Source of the DNA: JACCSI01 sp963815285
GTDB taxonomy: Bacteria > Acidobacteriota > Vicinamibacteria > Vicinamibacterales > UBA2999
DNA: 64,000 nt
Assembly: GCA_963815285.1 (NCBI GenBank)
Contig: CAWFGB010000004.1
Coordinates: 434,001-498,000 of the forward strand
Direction: 5' to 3'
Part shown: one piece after another, positions 7,656-16,927 of the stretch
How positions within the stretch are numbered: position 1 is the first letter of the stretch
Layout of the letters: every line of letters starts with the position of its first letter
The notes under the pieces: generated by a model
The model's input: the letters and a program-made list of their open reading frames with translations, nothing else
Told to the model about the DNA's origin: nothing
Databases searched by the model: none
Translations under genes and position numbers: made by a program

Positions 7656-10340
7656 ATGGTCGACGCGCCCACCCTCTTTCTCATCGACGGCAGCAACCAG
7701 ATGTATCGCGCCTACCACGCGATCCGCGGGCTGACTGGTCCCGACGGCAAGTCGACCAACGCGGTCTATGGTTTCGTGACCATGCTGCGCAAGCTGATCA
7801 CCGATCATCAGCCACAGTACATCGGCGCGTCGTTCGATCTGCCCGGCGAGACGTTTCGTTCGCAGCTCGCCGCCGATTACAAGGCGACGCGTTCCGCAAT
7901 GCCTGGCGACCTGGCGGAACAGATTCCCTGGGTCCACGAAGCTTGCGCGGCGCTCGGAGTGCCGGTCTACACCGCCACCGGATTCGAGGCCGACGATGTG
8001 ATCGGGACCCTGGCGATGAAGGGGGCGATGCAGGGCTTTCGCGTCGCGATTGTTACTGGTGACAAGGACTTCTTCCAGCTCGTCGGAGATGGCATTCGCG
8101 TGTACAACCCGCGTGACGAGGGGGCGTGGTTCGATGCCACCGCGGTGAAGGAGAAATTCGGAGTCGAGCCCGGCCAGGTCATCGACGTGCTCGCGCTGAT
8201 GGGCGACACCATCGACAACGTCGCGGGCGTACCGGGGATCGGCGAAAAAGGGGCGCGCGATCTGATCGCGGCCTATGGTTCGCTCGACCACCTGCTGGCA
8301 CGGGCCGGCGAGGTCACGCAGAAGAAATACCGCGAAGGACTGCAGACCTACGCCGATCAGGCCAGGCAGAGTCGCGAGCTGGTCAAGATCCGCACGGATG
8401 TGGACGTGGCCTTCGAGGCGGACCTTTTCCGATATCGAGGGCCGTCGAACGAGCGCTGCTACTCGCTGTTCTCCAAACTCGGTTTTCGGACCCTCGTCAC
8501 CGAGTTTGCGCCGACCGCCGCGTCCATCGCCAAGGACTATACCGTCGTTGGCAGCCTCGAGGAACTGGAGGCGCTGACGCGGACGCTGCGCGAGGCAGGA
8601 CGTTTTTCGCTCCGCGTGGTCGCCGATGGTCCCTCGTGTGTTCTCGCGACCCTGATAGGCCTCGTTTTTTCGACCGGGCCACGGCAGGCGCGCTACGTGC
8701 CACTCGGTCATGAGGGATTTGCTGGAGGGACATCGCTCGATCGCGCCTCGGCCCTCGAAGTGTTGCGCGGCGTGCTGGAGGATCCCGCGATCGCAAAGGT
8801 CGGGCACGACTTAAAGGCCGATGCCGTGGTGCTGGCACGACACGGCATCGCTATTGAGGGGCTCCAATTCGACACCATGCTGGCGAGCTACTTGATTGAC
8901 GCGACCAAGTCGAGCCAGCAACTCGAGCCCACCGTGCTCGAGCAACTCGGATACAAAGCGCTGACGCAGGACGAAGTGTGCGGCAAAGGCGTCAAGGCGC
9001 TGCCATTTGCGCAGGTGCCCGTCGAGGGGCTGCTTGACTTCATCGGCGAGCGCGCAGACCTCGCGCTGCAGCTGACGGCCAGGCTCGAACCGATGCTCGT
9101 CGAGCGGGGAGTCGATGGCGTCTATCGCGATCTCGAGCTGCCGCTGGTGCCAATTCTGGCGGATATGGAGAAGATTGGAGTGCGTGTCGATGCCCGCACG
9201 CTCCTTGCCCAGGCCGCCCGAGTGGAGAGTGAGCTCAACGCGCGAAGTAGCGCGATTTTTTCGATGGCGGGCGAGGAGTTCAATATCAGCTCGCCGAAGC
9301 AGCTCGCCGAAATTCTGTTCGAGAAGTTGAAGCTTCCCGTCCTCAAGCGCACCGGCACGTCGCGGGCGCCGTCAACCGCCGTGGAAGTGCTCGAAGAACT
9401 GGCGCTGGGGCACGACATGCCGCGCCTGATTCTCGAATGGCGCGCCCTGGCAAAGTTGAAAGGCACGTACATCGACGCGCTGCCGCAACTGGTCAATCCC
9501 GAAACCGGGCGAGTGCACACGTCCTTCAATCAGGCGGTGGCGGCCACCGGCCGACTTTCGAGCAGCGACCCGAATCTGCAAAACATCCCGATTCGCACCG
9601 ACATCGGCCGCGAGATCCGCCGTGCGTTCATCGCGGAGCCTGGTTATCGGCTCGTCTCGGCGGACTACTCGCAGATTGAGCTTCGAGTGCTCGCGCACCT
9701 GTCCGGGGATGAAACGCTGATTGCCGCCTTCGCGCGCGGCGAGGACATTCACGATCGTACGGCGGCCAAGGTCTTCGGCGACAACAGCGGCTTGAGCCCG
9801 CATGAGCTGCGCCGCCGGGCCAAGATCATCAACTACGCGCTGCTCTACGGCAAGACCGCCTTCACGCTGGCCAAGGACATCGGGGTCGCGCAGGAGGCCG
9901 CCCAGGAATTCATCGACGCGTACTTCGCGGGCTTTCCCAAGGTTCGCGGGTATATCGACCAGACGCTCGCCGAGGCGCGGCAGACCGGCGTCGTGAAGAC
10001 AATGTTCGGGCGGCGGCGGCCGGTGCCGGAGCTCACGAGCAAGAACTATCAGATCCGCTCGGCCGCCGAGAGGGTCGCCGTGAACCTGCCCATTCAGGGC
10101 ACGGCCGCGGACATCCTCAAGCGCGCCATGATCGACGTGCACGGGAGTTTGAAAGCGTCGTATCCACAGGCGCGGATGATCCTCACGGTGCACGACGAAC
10201 TGCTCTTTGAGTCGCCGGTGGATCAGACCGAGGAGGTCGCCGCGTTGGTGCGCGAGAAGATGGCCAGCGCGGTGACGCTGGCCGTCCCGCTCGACGTGGA
10301 TGTGGGGACAGGCGACAACTGGAAAGAGGCGAAGTCGTAG
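7656..10340 (+). CDS. polA: DNA polymerase I
   Basis: 894 residues, full length for the family. The N-terminal 5'-3' exonuclease (FLIDGSNQMYRAYHA, FEADDVIGTLA, GDKDFFQLV, VPGIGEKGA) is intact. In the 3'-5' exonuclease domain (about 300-480) the first catalytic Asp-x-Glu pair is missing: the strand reads FSLRVVADG. Later acidic positions such as DTMLASYLID remain, so proofreading is probably impaired, as in several bacterial Pol I enzymes. The polymerase domain has motif A DYSQIELRVLAHLSGD, motif B RRRAKIINYALLYG and motif C VHDELLFE. The enzyme acts in Okazaki fragment maturation and repair. The start abuts a CACAGATTA repeat and no clear Shine-Dalgarno is visible. Confidence 0.97.
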   Translation: MVDAPTLFLIDGSNQMYRAYHAIRGLTGPDGKSTNAVYGFVTMLRKLITDHQPQYIGASFDLPGETFRSQLAADYKATRSAMPGDLAEQIPWVHEACAALGVPVYTATGFEADDVIGTLAMKGAMQGFRVAIVTGDKDFFQLVGDGIRVYNPRDEGAWFDATAVKEKFGVEPGQVIDVLALMGDTIDNVAGVPGIGEKGARDLIAAYGSLDHLLARAGEVTQKKYREGLQTYADQARQSRELVKIRTDVDVAFEADLFRYRGPSNERCYSLFSKLGFRTLVTEFAPTAASIAKDYTVVGSLEELEALTRTLREAGRFSLRVVADGPSCVLATLIGLVFSTGPRQARYVPLGHEGFAGGTSLDRASALEVLRGVLEDPAIAKVGHDLKADAVVLARHGIAIEGLQFDTMLASYLIDATKSSQQLEPTVLEQLGYKALTQDEVCGKGVKALPFAQVPVEGLLDFIGERADLALQLTARLEPMLVERGVDGVYRDLELPLVPILADMEKIGVRVDARTLLAQAARVESELNARSSAIFSMAGEEFNISSPKQLAEILFEKLKLPVLKRTGTSRAPSTAVEVLEELALGHDMPRLILEWRALAKLKGTYIDALPQLVNPETGRVHTSFNQAVAATGRLSSSDPNLQNIPIRTDIGREIRRAFIAEPGYRLVSADYSQIELRVLAHLSGDETLIAAFARGEDIHDRTAAKVFGDNSGLSPHELRRRAKIINYALLYGKTAFTLAKDIGVAQEAAQEFIDAYFAGFPKVRGYIDQTLAEARQTGVVKTMFGRRRPVPELTSKNYQIRSAAERVAVNLPIQGTAADILKRAMIDVHGSLKASYPQARMILTVHDELLFESPVDQTEEVAALVREKMASAVTLAVPLDVDVGTGDNWKEAKS

Positions 10341-10343
10341 CCG

Positions 10344-11165
10344 TTACTTCCACCGCTCCTTGAGCAGCTCCCAGTCGGCCCTCAGCTGTGACTCGGCCGC
10401 CGGGCGTTGATCCTGGGCAACGTGGCGGACGCGGTCGGGAATGATGCCCTGCATGACCAGGTGATTGAGGTCGGCACGGAGCATCGCCGAGCGATTGCCG
10501 GCGAGTCGCGCCCGCACCCAGGCGGCGACGGCGGCGTCCCACGCCCGGTCTGCTTCACCGATGCCACGAAGACCAACCACCATCCAGTAGTTGGCGGCCG
10601 GGGACGAAGGGGTTTGCGCGACCTCGGTCGTCATGCGTTCGACCAGCCGAACGTAGTGGTACCGACGGGCGTCGGGCGCGGCGGCGCTCGCCCGGCGCTC
10701 GACGGCGCTGCCCCACCATTCGAGCATCGATTCGGTCAGCATCGGATCGATCCGCGACTTGGCCAAGGCAGACTCGAGTAGCTCCGCGGCCGCGCCAAAC
10801 TCGTCCTCGAGAAACAGCGCTTCGCCCATCGCCAGGAGCAACTCCACCTGGTCACGTTCGTCGAGCGTCCCCGGGTGAACGCTGCCCAGCACGAGGCGCG
10901 CGGTGCTCAGATCGGTAGGGTCGGCACCCTCGCGATAGCGCTCGAGATGGGCGCGGGCAAGCACGATGGCTGCGGCATCGGCGGTGTCAGCATTGCTCCG
11001 GGCCTCGATCGCCGCGGCGATGGCCTCGTTGAACTCCCGCTGGTTGTACGCCGTGCGTGCACGCGCCAGATCAGCGCGTGCGTTCTGGGCGGACGCTGCG
11101 ACCGGAAGGCCACTCATCAGCGCCACGGCACACAGGGCACGCAACAGCCGGGACCGTTGCGACAT
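10344..11165 (-). CDS. exported TPR-like repeat protein
   Basis: ATG at 11165 gives 273 residues with a signal peptide (LLRALCAVALMSGLPVAASA). The mature part is Ala/Glu/Arg-rich and helical, with tetratricopeptide-like pairs (ARTAYNQREFNEAIAAAIEA; LLAMGEALFLEDEFGAAAEL). It ends 3 bases from the polA stop on the opposite strand, so the two are convergent. No enzyme motif is visible; a scaffold role in the periplasm is a guess from the repeat class. Confidence 0.6.
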   Translation of the reverse strand: MSQRSRLLRALCAVALMSGLPVAASAQNARADLARARTAYNQREFNEAIAAAIEARSNADTADAAAIVLARAHLERYREGADPTDLSTARLVLGSVHPGTLDERDQVELLLAMGEALFLEDEFGAAAELLESALAKSRIDPMLTESMLEWWGSAVERRASAAAPDARRYHYVRLVERMTTEVAQTPSSPAANYWMVVGLRGIGEADRAWDAAVAAWVRARLAGNRSAMLRADLNHLVMQGIIPDRVRHVAQDQRPAAESQLRADWELLKERWK

Positions 11166-11233
11166 GAAGGGGATCCTAGCACGCGCTACAATGAGGCTCG
11201 CAGAATGCACATCGTGCGGAGCCGCTCTGTTTC

Positions 11234-12577
11234 ATGTCTGAACCGGTGATCATCCCGCGGTCAGAGCACCCGATCTCCCGCCGGGACATCGATCCTGACG
11301 CATTGAAAGTGCTCTACCGGCTTCAGCAGTTCAATCACACTGCTTACCTCGTCGGCGGCAGCGTCCGGGACCTCCTACTGGAGCGGCGGCCCAAGGATTT
11401 CGACGTCGGTACCGACGCCCACCCGTACCAAATCAAGAAGCTCTTTCGGAACTGCTGGATCATCGGACGGCGCTTTCGCCTGGCGCACGTCCGTTTCGGC
11501 AACAAGGCAATCGAGGTGGCCACGTTTCGACGCAACATCCTGCCCGGTACTGAAAACGAGCCGGCCACGACCGAGCCCCCCGCAGAAGCGGAGGTCGAAT
11601 CGCCGGCGGACCTGCTGATTCGCCACGACAACACCTTCGGCACGCCCGAAGAAGACGCCTTCCGGCGTGATTTCACCATCAACGCGCTGTTCTACGACAT
11701 CGCGACCTTTTCGATCATTGATTACGTCGGCGGCCTCCAGGATCTGCGCGACGGTCTGATCCGCTCGATTGGCGACCCGCGGCAGCGCTTTCAGGAAGAT
11801 CCGGTGCGGATGCTGCGCGCGGCGGCCTTTGCCGCCCGACTTGGCTTTCGCATGGACGCGCCGGTGGTCGATGCCATGCGCGAGCACCGGGGCCTCCTCG
11901 CCAACGCGGCGCCGGCACGACTCATCGAGGAGTACTACAAAGTGCTCCGCTCAGGCGCCGCGGAGAAAACCTTTCGCCTGCTGGCCGACCATGGCCTGCT
12001 CGAAACCATCACGCCGGAACTGCACCAGGGCGCGGGCGAAGAGGCGTTCTGGCAGGCGCTGGCCGATCTCGATCGCTACCGGCAGCGTTTCGAAAGCATT
12101 CCCGAACAATTGACCAATCCCCTACTGCTCGGCACGCTGCTCGTGCCGCTCGGGCTGATGCCGAAGCGTGTCTATCCTGAGGTGGAAGAGTTCGTCGAGC
12201 GGGCCAATGGACGCCGCTTTCGCAGAGCTCCGAAGGAGCCTCCGCTGCAGATCGGCATGTTGCCGGTGGCGCGCCGGGATACCGAGCGGCTTCGGCAGAT
12301 CCTCTCCCTGCAGCGGCGCTTGCTCGACATGGAATCGTCACCGCGCGCGAAACGCGCCATGGTGCACCGCCAACCTTTCCAGGAATCGCTGGTCTGGCTG
12401 GAGATTCACGGCCACGCCCCGGAGGCGCTGGAGCACTGGCGCGGCTTTCTCGAGGCCATCACGGCCTTGACGGCGAGTGAGACGGTCGAAGCCGTGGCGA
12501 CAGAAGAAGGCGTCGGTCCCCGCCGGCGGAGCCGGCGACGCCGGGGGCGGCGCCGCGGCTTCAATCGCGCGGAATAA
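11234..12577 (+). CDS. pcnB: poly(A) polymerase I / CCA-adding nucleotidyltransferase family
   Basis: 447 residues of the class II polymerase-beta superfamily. The catalytic region reads AYLVGGSVRDLLLERRPKDF, with the metal-binding Asp pair in DFDVGT. RRDFTINALFYD and the RNA-binding helix (DPVRMLRAAAFAARLGF) follow. The overall arrangement (R-x-x-IDPDALKVLYRL start, long C-terminal domain, arginine-rich tail RRRSRRRRGRRRG) fits PcnB, which adds poly(A) to RNA 3' ends, better than CCA-adding enzymes; the two are hard to separate by eye. It ends 5 bases before the convergent serC stop. Confidence 0.85.
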   Translation: MSEPVIIPRSEHPISRRDIDPDALKVLYRLQQFNHTAYLVGGSVRDLLLERRPKDFDVGTDAHPYQIKKLFRNCWIIGRRFRLAHVRFGNKAIEVATFRRNILPGTENEPATTEPPAEAEVESPADLLIRHDNTFGTPEEDAFRRDFTINALFYDIATFSIIDYVGGLQDLRDGLIRSIGDPRQRFQEDPVRMLRAAAFAARLGFRMDAPVVDAMREHRGLLANAAPARLIEEYYKVLRSGAAEKTFRLLADHGLLETITPELHQGAGEEAFWQALADLDRYRQRFESIPEQLTNPLLLGTLLVPLGLMPKRVYPEVEEFVERANGRRFRRAPKEPPLQIGMLPVARRDTERLRQILSLQRRLLDMESSPRAKRAMVHRQPFQESLVWLEIHGHAPEALEHWRGFLEAITALTASETVEAVATEEGVGPRRRSRRRRGRRRGFNRAE

Positions 12578-12582
12578 GGAAA

Positions 12583-13692
12583 TTACCCGTGCGTGCGCTC
12601 GAACTCGCGCATGAACTCGACCAGCGCGTCCACGCCGGCTTCCGGAAACGCGTTGTAAATTGACGCGCGGACCCCGCCGACCGATCGATGGCCTTTCAGG
12701 CCATCGAGGCCCGCGCTCGTGGCTCCCTTGACGAACCCGTTTTCGAGGTCCTCGTTCGGCAGCCGGAAGGTGACGTTCATCAGCGACCTTGAATCACTCG
12801 CCGCGGTGCCGCGATAGAAGCCACTGCGATCGATCTCGGCATAAAGCCTGGCCGCCTTGCGCTCGTTGCGCTTCGCCACGGCGGCGAGCCCGCCCTCCCC
12901 CAGCGCCCACTTGACTACCAGCCCCATCAGGTAGATTCCAAACGTGTTGGGCGTGTTGTACATCGAGCCGTTTTCCACGTGCACGGCGTAGTTGAGCATC
13001 GTCGGCAGCGACTTGGAGGAGCGTGCGAGCATGTCTTCGCGAATGACAACGAGGGTCACGCCAGACGGGCCGAGGTTCTTCTGCGCGCCGGCGTAAACCA
13101 GAGCGTATTTCGAGAAGTCGATCGGCCGGCTCAGCATGTCCGACGACGTGTCGCATACGAGCGGCACGTTGCCAACCGGTGGCTCACCCTGCCACTGAGT
13201 ACCGAACAACGTGTTGTTGCTCGTGAAGTGCACGTAGGCGGCGTTGGGTGTCCACGTGAATTCGTCGGGTTTGGGGATACGCGAGAAATTATCGGCTTCG
13301 GTTGACGCGGCAACGTTGACGCGGCCTACGCGCTGGGCTTCCTTCAGGGCCTTCTGCGCCCAGCCACCAGTGATGATGTAGTCGGCGGTGGCGCCGCTCG
13401 TCAGCAGGTTCATCGGCACCATCGAGAACTGCAGCGAGGCGCCGCCCTGGAGAAACAGTACCTTGTGCGTAGACGGGATGCCGCCAAGAATCCGCAGGTC
13501 GGCTTCCGTTTTTGCCAGGATGCCCTCGAAGGTTTTCGAGCGGTGACTGATTTCGAGAATCGACATGCCCAGCCCCGGCAGCGACACCAGATCGCGCTGG
13601 GCCTCCTCGAGGACGGGCAGCGGGAGCACGGCAGGGCCGGCGGAGAAGTTGAAAACGCGGTTCACGGTCGTAGCCATAGCCATACCTTTCAT
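12583..13692 (-). CDS. serC: phosphoserine aminotransferase
   Basis: This PLP enzyme of class V makes phosphoserine from 3-phosphohydroxypyruvate and glutamate. It has the family N-terminus (NRVFNFSAGPAVLPLPVLEE), SILEISHRSK, LFLQGGAS and the Schiff-base lysine in VYAGAQKNLGPSG. The C-terminus contains KGHRSVGGVRASIYNAFP. Its frame opens with an ATG overlapping the serA stop (ATGA at 13689-13692). An in-frame ATG at 13677, with AAAGG seven bases upstream, is the better initiation site and gives 364 residues. It is the downstream partner of serA. Confidence 0.95.
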   Translation of the reverse strand: MKGMAMATTVNRVFNFSAGPAVLPLPVLEEAQRDLVSLPGLGMSILEISHRSKTFEGILAKTEADLRILGGIPSTHKVLFLQGGASLQFSMVPMNLLTSGATADYIITGGWAQKALKEAQRVGRVNVAASTEADNFSRIPKPDEFTWTPNAAYVHFTSNNTLFGTQWQGEPPVGNVPLVCDTSSDMLSRPIDFSKYALVYAGAQKNLGPSGVTLVVIREDMLARSSKSLPTMLNYAVHVENGSMYNTPNTFGIYLMGLVVKWALGEGGLAAVAKRNERKAARLYAEIDRSGFYRGTAASDSRSLMNVTFRLPNEDLENGFVKGATSAGLDGLKGHRSVGGVRASIYNAFPEAGVDALVEFMREFERTHG

Positions 13693-14909
13693 AATTTCAC
13701 GAGCTGCAGGTCGAGGACATCTGCATGTCCGGACTGAATGGCCGTTCTCGTGGCCTCCGGCGGCTCCCCATCGAGATTGATGCGGGCCACTGCAGCCTCG
13801 GCGCCCTCGAAGATGATGTTCTCGGTCTCCTGCACGTTGAGGTGCGCCTGGCGAAGCTGTTCGAACACATGCGCCAGCACGCCCGGCCGGTCGCGGTGAC
13901 GCACGACGAGCATATGGGTGGCGGGGGTCCGCTTCGCCAGATTCACGACGTTCGGAACTCGGCCGGTTTCGAAAAAGGTCTTGACCACCCGGACCGTCTC
14001 GGCGGCGATGGCGTCCTGCGCCTGATCGGTCGATGCCCCGATGTGATGCGTTCCGATGACATTGGGTAGCGATAGCAGCGGATCATCGAAGAGGCCTTCG
14101 GCGCCGGTCGGCTCATTGGCAAACACGTCGAGCCCGACGCGCAGGCCCCGGGTACGAACCGCGTCGGCGAGTGCGGCGTAATCGAGCACCTCAGCGCGAG
14201 CCGTGTTGATGAGCATGGCACCCGGTTTGACCTGACCCAGAATCTCGGCACCGACGAAGCCACGCGTGTCCTTGGACAGTGCCAGATGAATGCTGATGAC
14301 GTCGGCATGGGCAGCCACCTTCTCCGCGCTCGCCATCACCTGAATATCCCATTGCTCGATCGCTTGCCGGCGCAGTTCCGCATTGCTGGTGAAGCGACGG
14401 CTCCAGACCAGCATCGGCATGCCGAACGCCCGGGCGCGCGTGGCGACCTCTTGACCAATGTTGCCGAACCCGATCAGCCCGAGCGTGCGGCCGAACAGCC
14501 CGCGGGCCTTGGAGTACTCCTTCTTGTTCCACTTGCCGCTCTTCAGGTCGATGACGTTGTCGGCCACTCGGCGATCGAGCGCGAGCATCAGGGCGAAGGT
14601 CAACTCGGCCACCGCCACGGCGTTCTTCCCGGGGCAGTTCGACACGTAGATGCCGCGGCGCGATGCGGCGTCGACGTCGATGGTGTTGACCCCGGCACCC
14701 GCGCGTACGATGAGCGAGAGATTGCCGGCATCGAGCATAGGCGCAGTCACCGGAGTGGACCGCACTACGAGCACTTGCGCACCGCTCGAGCGCACCGCCT
14801 CCACCAGGCTGCTGTCTTTCAGGTTGGGATCGTACTGAAGGTCGCAGCCGATGGCTTCGAGCCCGTCGATTCCTGACTGTTCAAACTTGTCGGCTATGAG
14901 AACTTTCAT
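13689..14909 (-). CDS. serA: D-3-phosphoglycerate dehydrogenase
   Basis: The enzyme oxidises 3-phosphoglycerate in the first step of serine synthesis. ATG at 14909 (MKVLIADKFEQSG) fits the family start and gives 406 residues. The substrate domain contains VRAGAGVNTIDVDAA and NCPGKNAVAVAELT, and the Rossmann domain has LGLIGFGNIGQEVA. The catalytic Arg, Glu and His are in LINTARAEVLD, VFANEP and GTHHIGAST. A C-terminal ACT domain (MLVVRHRDRPGVLAHVFEQL) suggests serine feedback. It overlaps serC by four bases and follows the DUF1015 gene. Confidence 0.95.
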   Translation of the reverse strand: MKVLIADKFEQSGIDGLEAIGCDLQYDPNLKDSSLVEAVRSSGAQVLVVRSTPVTAPMLDAGNLSLIVRAGAGVNTIDVDAASRRGIYVSNCPGKNAVAVAELTFALMLALDRRVADNVIDLKSGKWNKKEYSKARGLFGRTLGLIGFGNIGQEVATRARAFGMPMLVWSRRFTSNAELRRQAIEQWDIQVMASAEKVAAHADVISIHLALSKDTRGFVGAEILGQVKPGAMLINTARAEVLDYAALADAVRTRGLRVGLDVFANEPTGAEGLFDDPLLSLPNVIGTHHIGASTDQAQDAIAAETVRVVKTFFETGRVPNVVNLAKRTPATHMLVVRHRDRPGVLAHVFEQLRQAHLNVQETENIIFEGAEAAVARINLDGEPPEATRTAIQSGHADVLDLQLVKL

Positions 14910-14967
14910 GTGTTGTACCAGCAGGAAGCGCCGTACCAGCGCCATCTGCCCTGCCCGCCCCACCGGC

Positions 14968-16182
14968 TCAAATCAAATGCGATAGCAGACCGTCTCGCAG
15001 CTTCGGCTCGAACCACGTGGACTTGGGCGGCATGATTCCTCCCGCATCGGCAATCTCCATCAGGTCCTGCACGCTCACGGGATGGAGTGCAAAGGCAACG
15101 GCCCACGCCCCCGAATCGACCAGCCGCTCGAGTTCGACTATCCCGCGGATGCCGCCGATGAAGTCGATGCGCTTGTCCGTCCTCACATCCTGAATGCCGA
15201 GCACGGGCTCGAGCACGGTGTTCTGCAGCCCGCTGACGTCCAGCGCCGACGCGGGATCATTTTTCTGGCCGGAACCGCCGAGTTCAAGTCCGTACCAACG
15301 TCCGCCGACGTACATCGCCGCGTGCCCCTTGCGAGTCGTCGTGTCGCGAGAAGTGTCAGTGACCCGTGCAGATGTGCCGATCGCTTCGACAAACTGCGCT
15401 TCGGTCAGGCCGTTCAAATCCCTGACGACGCGGTTGTACGGAAGGATCTGCATCTGATTATCAGGGAAGGCCACCGCCAGGACGCGATCGTGCTCGCCGG
15501 GGCCGCGGCCGGCTAGGGCGCGCCGGGCGCGCGCCGCGCTCGCGGCCCGATGGTGTCCGTCGGCTATGTAAAGTGCGGGAAGCGCCTCGAAGCCGGACAC
15601 GACCGCCCCGTGGTCTGCCGGATCCACAGTCCAAAGCGTGTGCCGGATCCCGTCCGGAGCGGCGAAGTCAAACAGCGCCGCGCTTCTCGCGGCTCGCTGC
15701 ACGACGGCGTCAATTTCGGCGGAGGCCGCATAGGTGAGGAACACCGGACCCGTCTGCGCACTGATGGCCAGGAGGTGGCGCGTGCGATCGTCCTCTTTGT
15801 CCGGGCGGGTCTTCTCGTGTTTCTTGATCAAGTCGCCGTCGTACTCGTCGAGGGAAAAGCAGGCCGCGATTCCGGTTTGCACGTGCGTACCCATCTCGAG
15901 GCGGTAGACGTAGAACGCCGGTGTCTCTTCCTCCACCAGCGGCGCACGGGCACGCAGGTCCCGAAAGTTTTCAGCGGCGCGTTCGTACACCTCGTCTGCG
16001 TAAGGGTCGTTGCCCGGCGGCAAGTCTATTTCCGCGCGGGAAACGTGAAGGAAGCTGAGCGGGTTGCCGGACGACAGCGCGCGCGCCTCGTCGATGTTGA
16101 CGACGTCGTAGGGAACCGCGGCGACGGCGGCAGCCGCGGACGGGACCGGACGCAGCGCAGCGAACGGGAAGATGGAGGCCAT
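14968..16182 (-). CDS. DUF1015 family protein
   Basis: 404 residues from ATG at 16182, the family start (MASIFPFAALRPV). Conserved DUF1015 features include VPYDVVNIDEA, GNPLSFLHVSRAEID, LIKKHEKTRPDKEDDRTRH and ADGHHRAASA. The family is commonly found beside serA/serC and has been suspected of acting in serine metabolism; its biochemistry is not shown by the sequence. It lies upstream of serA on the same strand, 58 bases apart, and is probably cotranscribed. Its start codon lies inside a perfect inverted repeat. Confidence 0.85.
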   Translation of the reverse strand: MASIFPFAALRPVPSAAAAVAAVPYDVVNIDEARALSSGNPLSFLHVSRAEIDLPPGNDPYADEVYERAAENFRDLRARAPLVEEETPAFYVYRLEMGTHVQTGIAACFSLDEYDGDLIKKHEKTRPDKEDDRTRHLLAISAQTGPVFLTYAASAEIDAVVQRAARSAALFDFAAPDGIRHTLWTVDPADHGAVVSGFEALPALYIADGHHRAASAARARRALAGRGPGEHDRVLAVAFPDNQMQILPYNRVVRDLNGLTEAQFVEAIGTSARVTDTSRDTTTRKGHAAMYVGGRWYGLELGGSGQKNDPASALDVSGLQNTVLEPVLGIQDVRTDKRIDFIGGIRGIVELERLVDSGAWAVAFALHPVSVQDLMEIADAGGIMPPKSTWFEPKLRDGLLSHLI

Positions 16183-16203
16183 AACCGATCGATTATGGCC
16201 TCC
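16174..16203. promoter_or_regulatory. perfect inverted repeat over the DUF1015 start codon
   Basis: GGAGGCCATAA (16174-16184) and its exact complement (16193-16203) flank 8 bases that include CGATCG. On the minus strand the downstream arm contains the ATG and the next two codons, and the upstream arm contains GGAGG. In mRNA this hairpin would bury the start; as DNA it would suit a dimeric repressor. Confidence 0.6.
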
Positions 16204-16224
16204 ACTACCCGAATTCAGCAATTG

Positions 16225-16686
16225 TCAGCGCCAGGTGTAGCCGACGCCGAACTTGAGGTCGGGCGAGTCGAGCGCGCCGAGCTTGAGCTCGAAGAAGAGC
16301 CCCTGTGCTGTCTCGGCGCCGAAGAGGATGTTGAGTCCACCTTCCGTTTCGTTGTCGTCGTCGAACGAGTAGAAGTTCACCGCTGGTCCAGCGCCCGCGT
16401 AGAGGTTCCACGGGCCATCGATCGGTATCTTGTAGACGAACTCGAAGTTCACTCCCACGGTTGTGATGTCGTCGCCAACGCCAATTTCAAGATTCGGTTT
16501 GAAATGGAGCTGTTGAACGAGCGAACGGCTCTCGTAGTGGCCGCCGAAATAGAACTGATCAGGATCGGCGGATGCACCTGCGCGCACTCCCAGGCCCTGG
16601 GCCCCTGCCGACGAGGGCATCGCCACGAGAACCAGCCCTGTAAGCAAAGTTACAAAAAAGGTGTTACGACGCGCTACGCCCCACAT
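16225..16686 (-). CDS. small outer-membrane beta-barrel protein
   Basis: About 153 residues from ATG at 16686, with a signal peptide (FFVTLLTGLVLVAMPSSAGA). Alternating hydrophobic strands follow: DQFYFGGHYES, LEIGVGDDITTVGVNFEFVY, WNLYAGAGPAVNFYSFDDD, FFELKLGALDSPDLKFGVGY. The chain ends in an aromatic-containing strand (FGVGYTWR). This is the pattern of an OmpA/OmpW-like eight-stranded barrel. It sits upstream of the DUF1015 gene on the same strand but has no obvious functional link to it. Confidence 0.72.
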   Translation of the reverse strand: MWGVARRNTFFVTLLTGLVLVAMPSSAGAQGLGVRAGASADPDQFYFGGHYESRSLVQQLHFKPNLEIGVGDDITTVGVNFEFVYKIPIDGPWNLYAGAGPAVNFYSFDDDNETEGGLNILFGAETAQGLFFELKLGALDSPDLKFGVGYTWR

Positions 16687-16731
16687 GGGATTCAACCTCC
16701 TACGTCGTATGCCGAGCACGACCCGTGCCAG

Positions 16732-16896
16732 CTAGTTGTCGTTGACGGCTCGTACGCCGGAGTCTTCCAGCACAGCGAGGAGACGATCCCGGTGCTCGGA
16801 GAAGAGCGTGCGATGCACCTCGGCCACCCGCTCCGCCGACGATGACATCACATGCTTTAGACGCGTGCCCCAGCCCATCTGGTTGTCGTCATGCAT
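16732..16896 (-). CDS. small hypothetical protein
   Basis: A 54-residue frame beginning MHDDNQMGWGTRLKHVMSSS and ending EDSGVRAVNDN. Its balanced composition (charged, with a helical middle AERVAEVHRTLFSEHRDRLL) is unlike the arginine-rich shadow frames around it. It fills the gap between the barrel protein and the PEGA protein, all on the minus strand. I recognise no family and the call rests only on composition and position. Confidence 0.4.
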   Translation of the reverse strand: MHDDNQMGWGTRLKHVMSSSAERVAEVHRTLFSEHRDRLLAVLEDSGVRAVNDN

Positions 16897-16927
16897 GTGG
16901 GACCCCAAGGCGGAAGACGGGATGGTG

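Noticed and set aside
7512..8807. 431-codon minus-strand frame opposite polA
   Set aside because: Antisense to well-conserved polymerase motifs; composition typical of GC-rich shadow frames.
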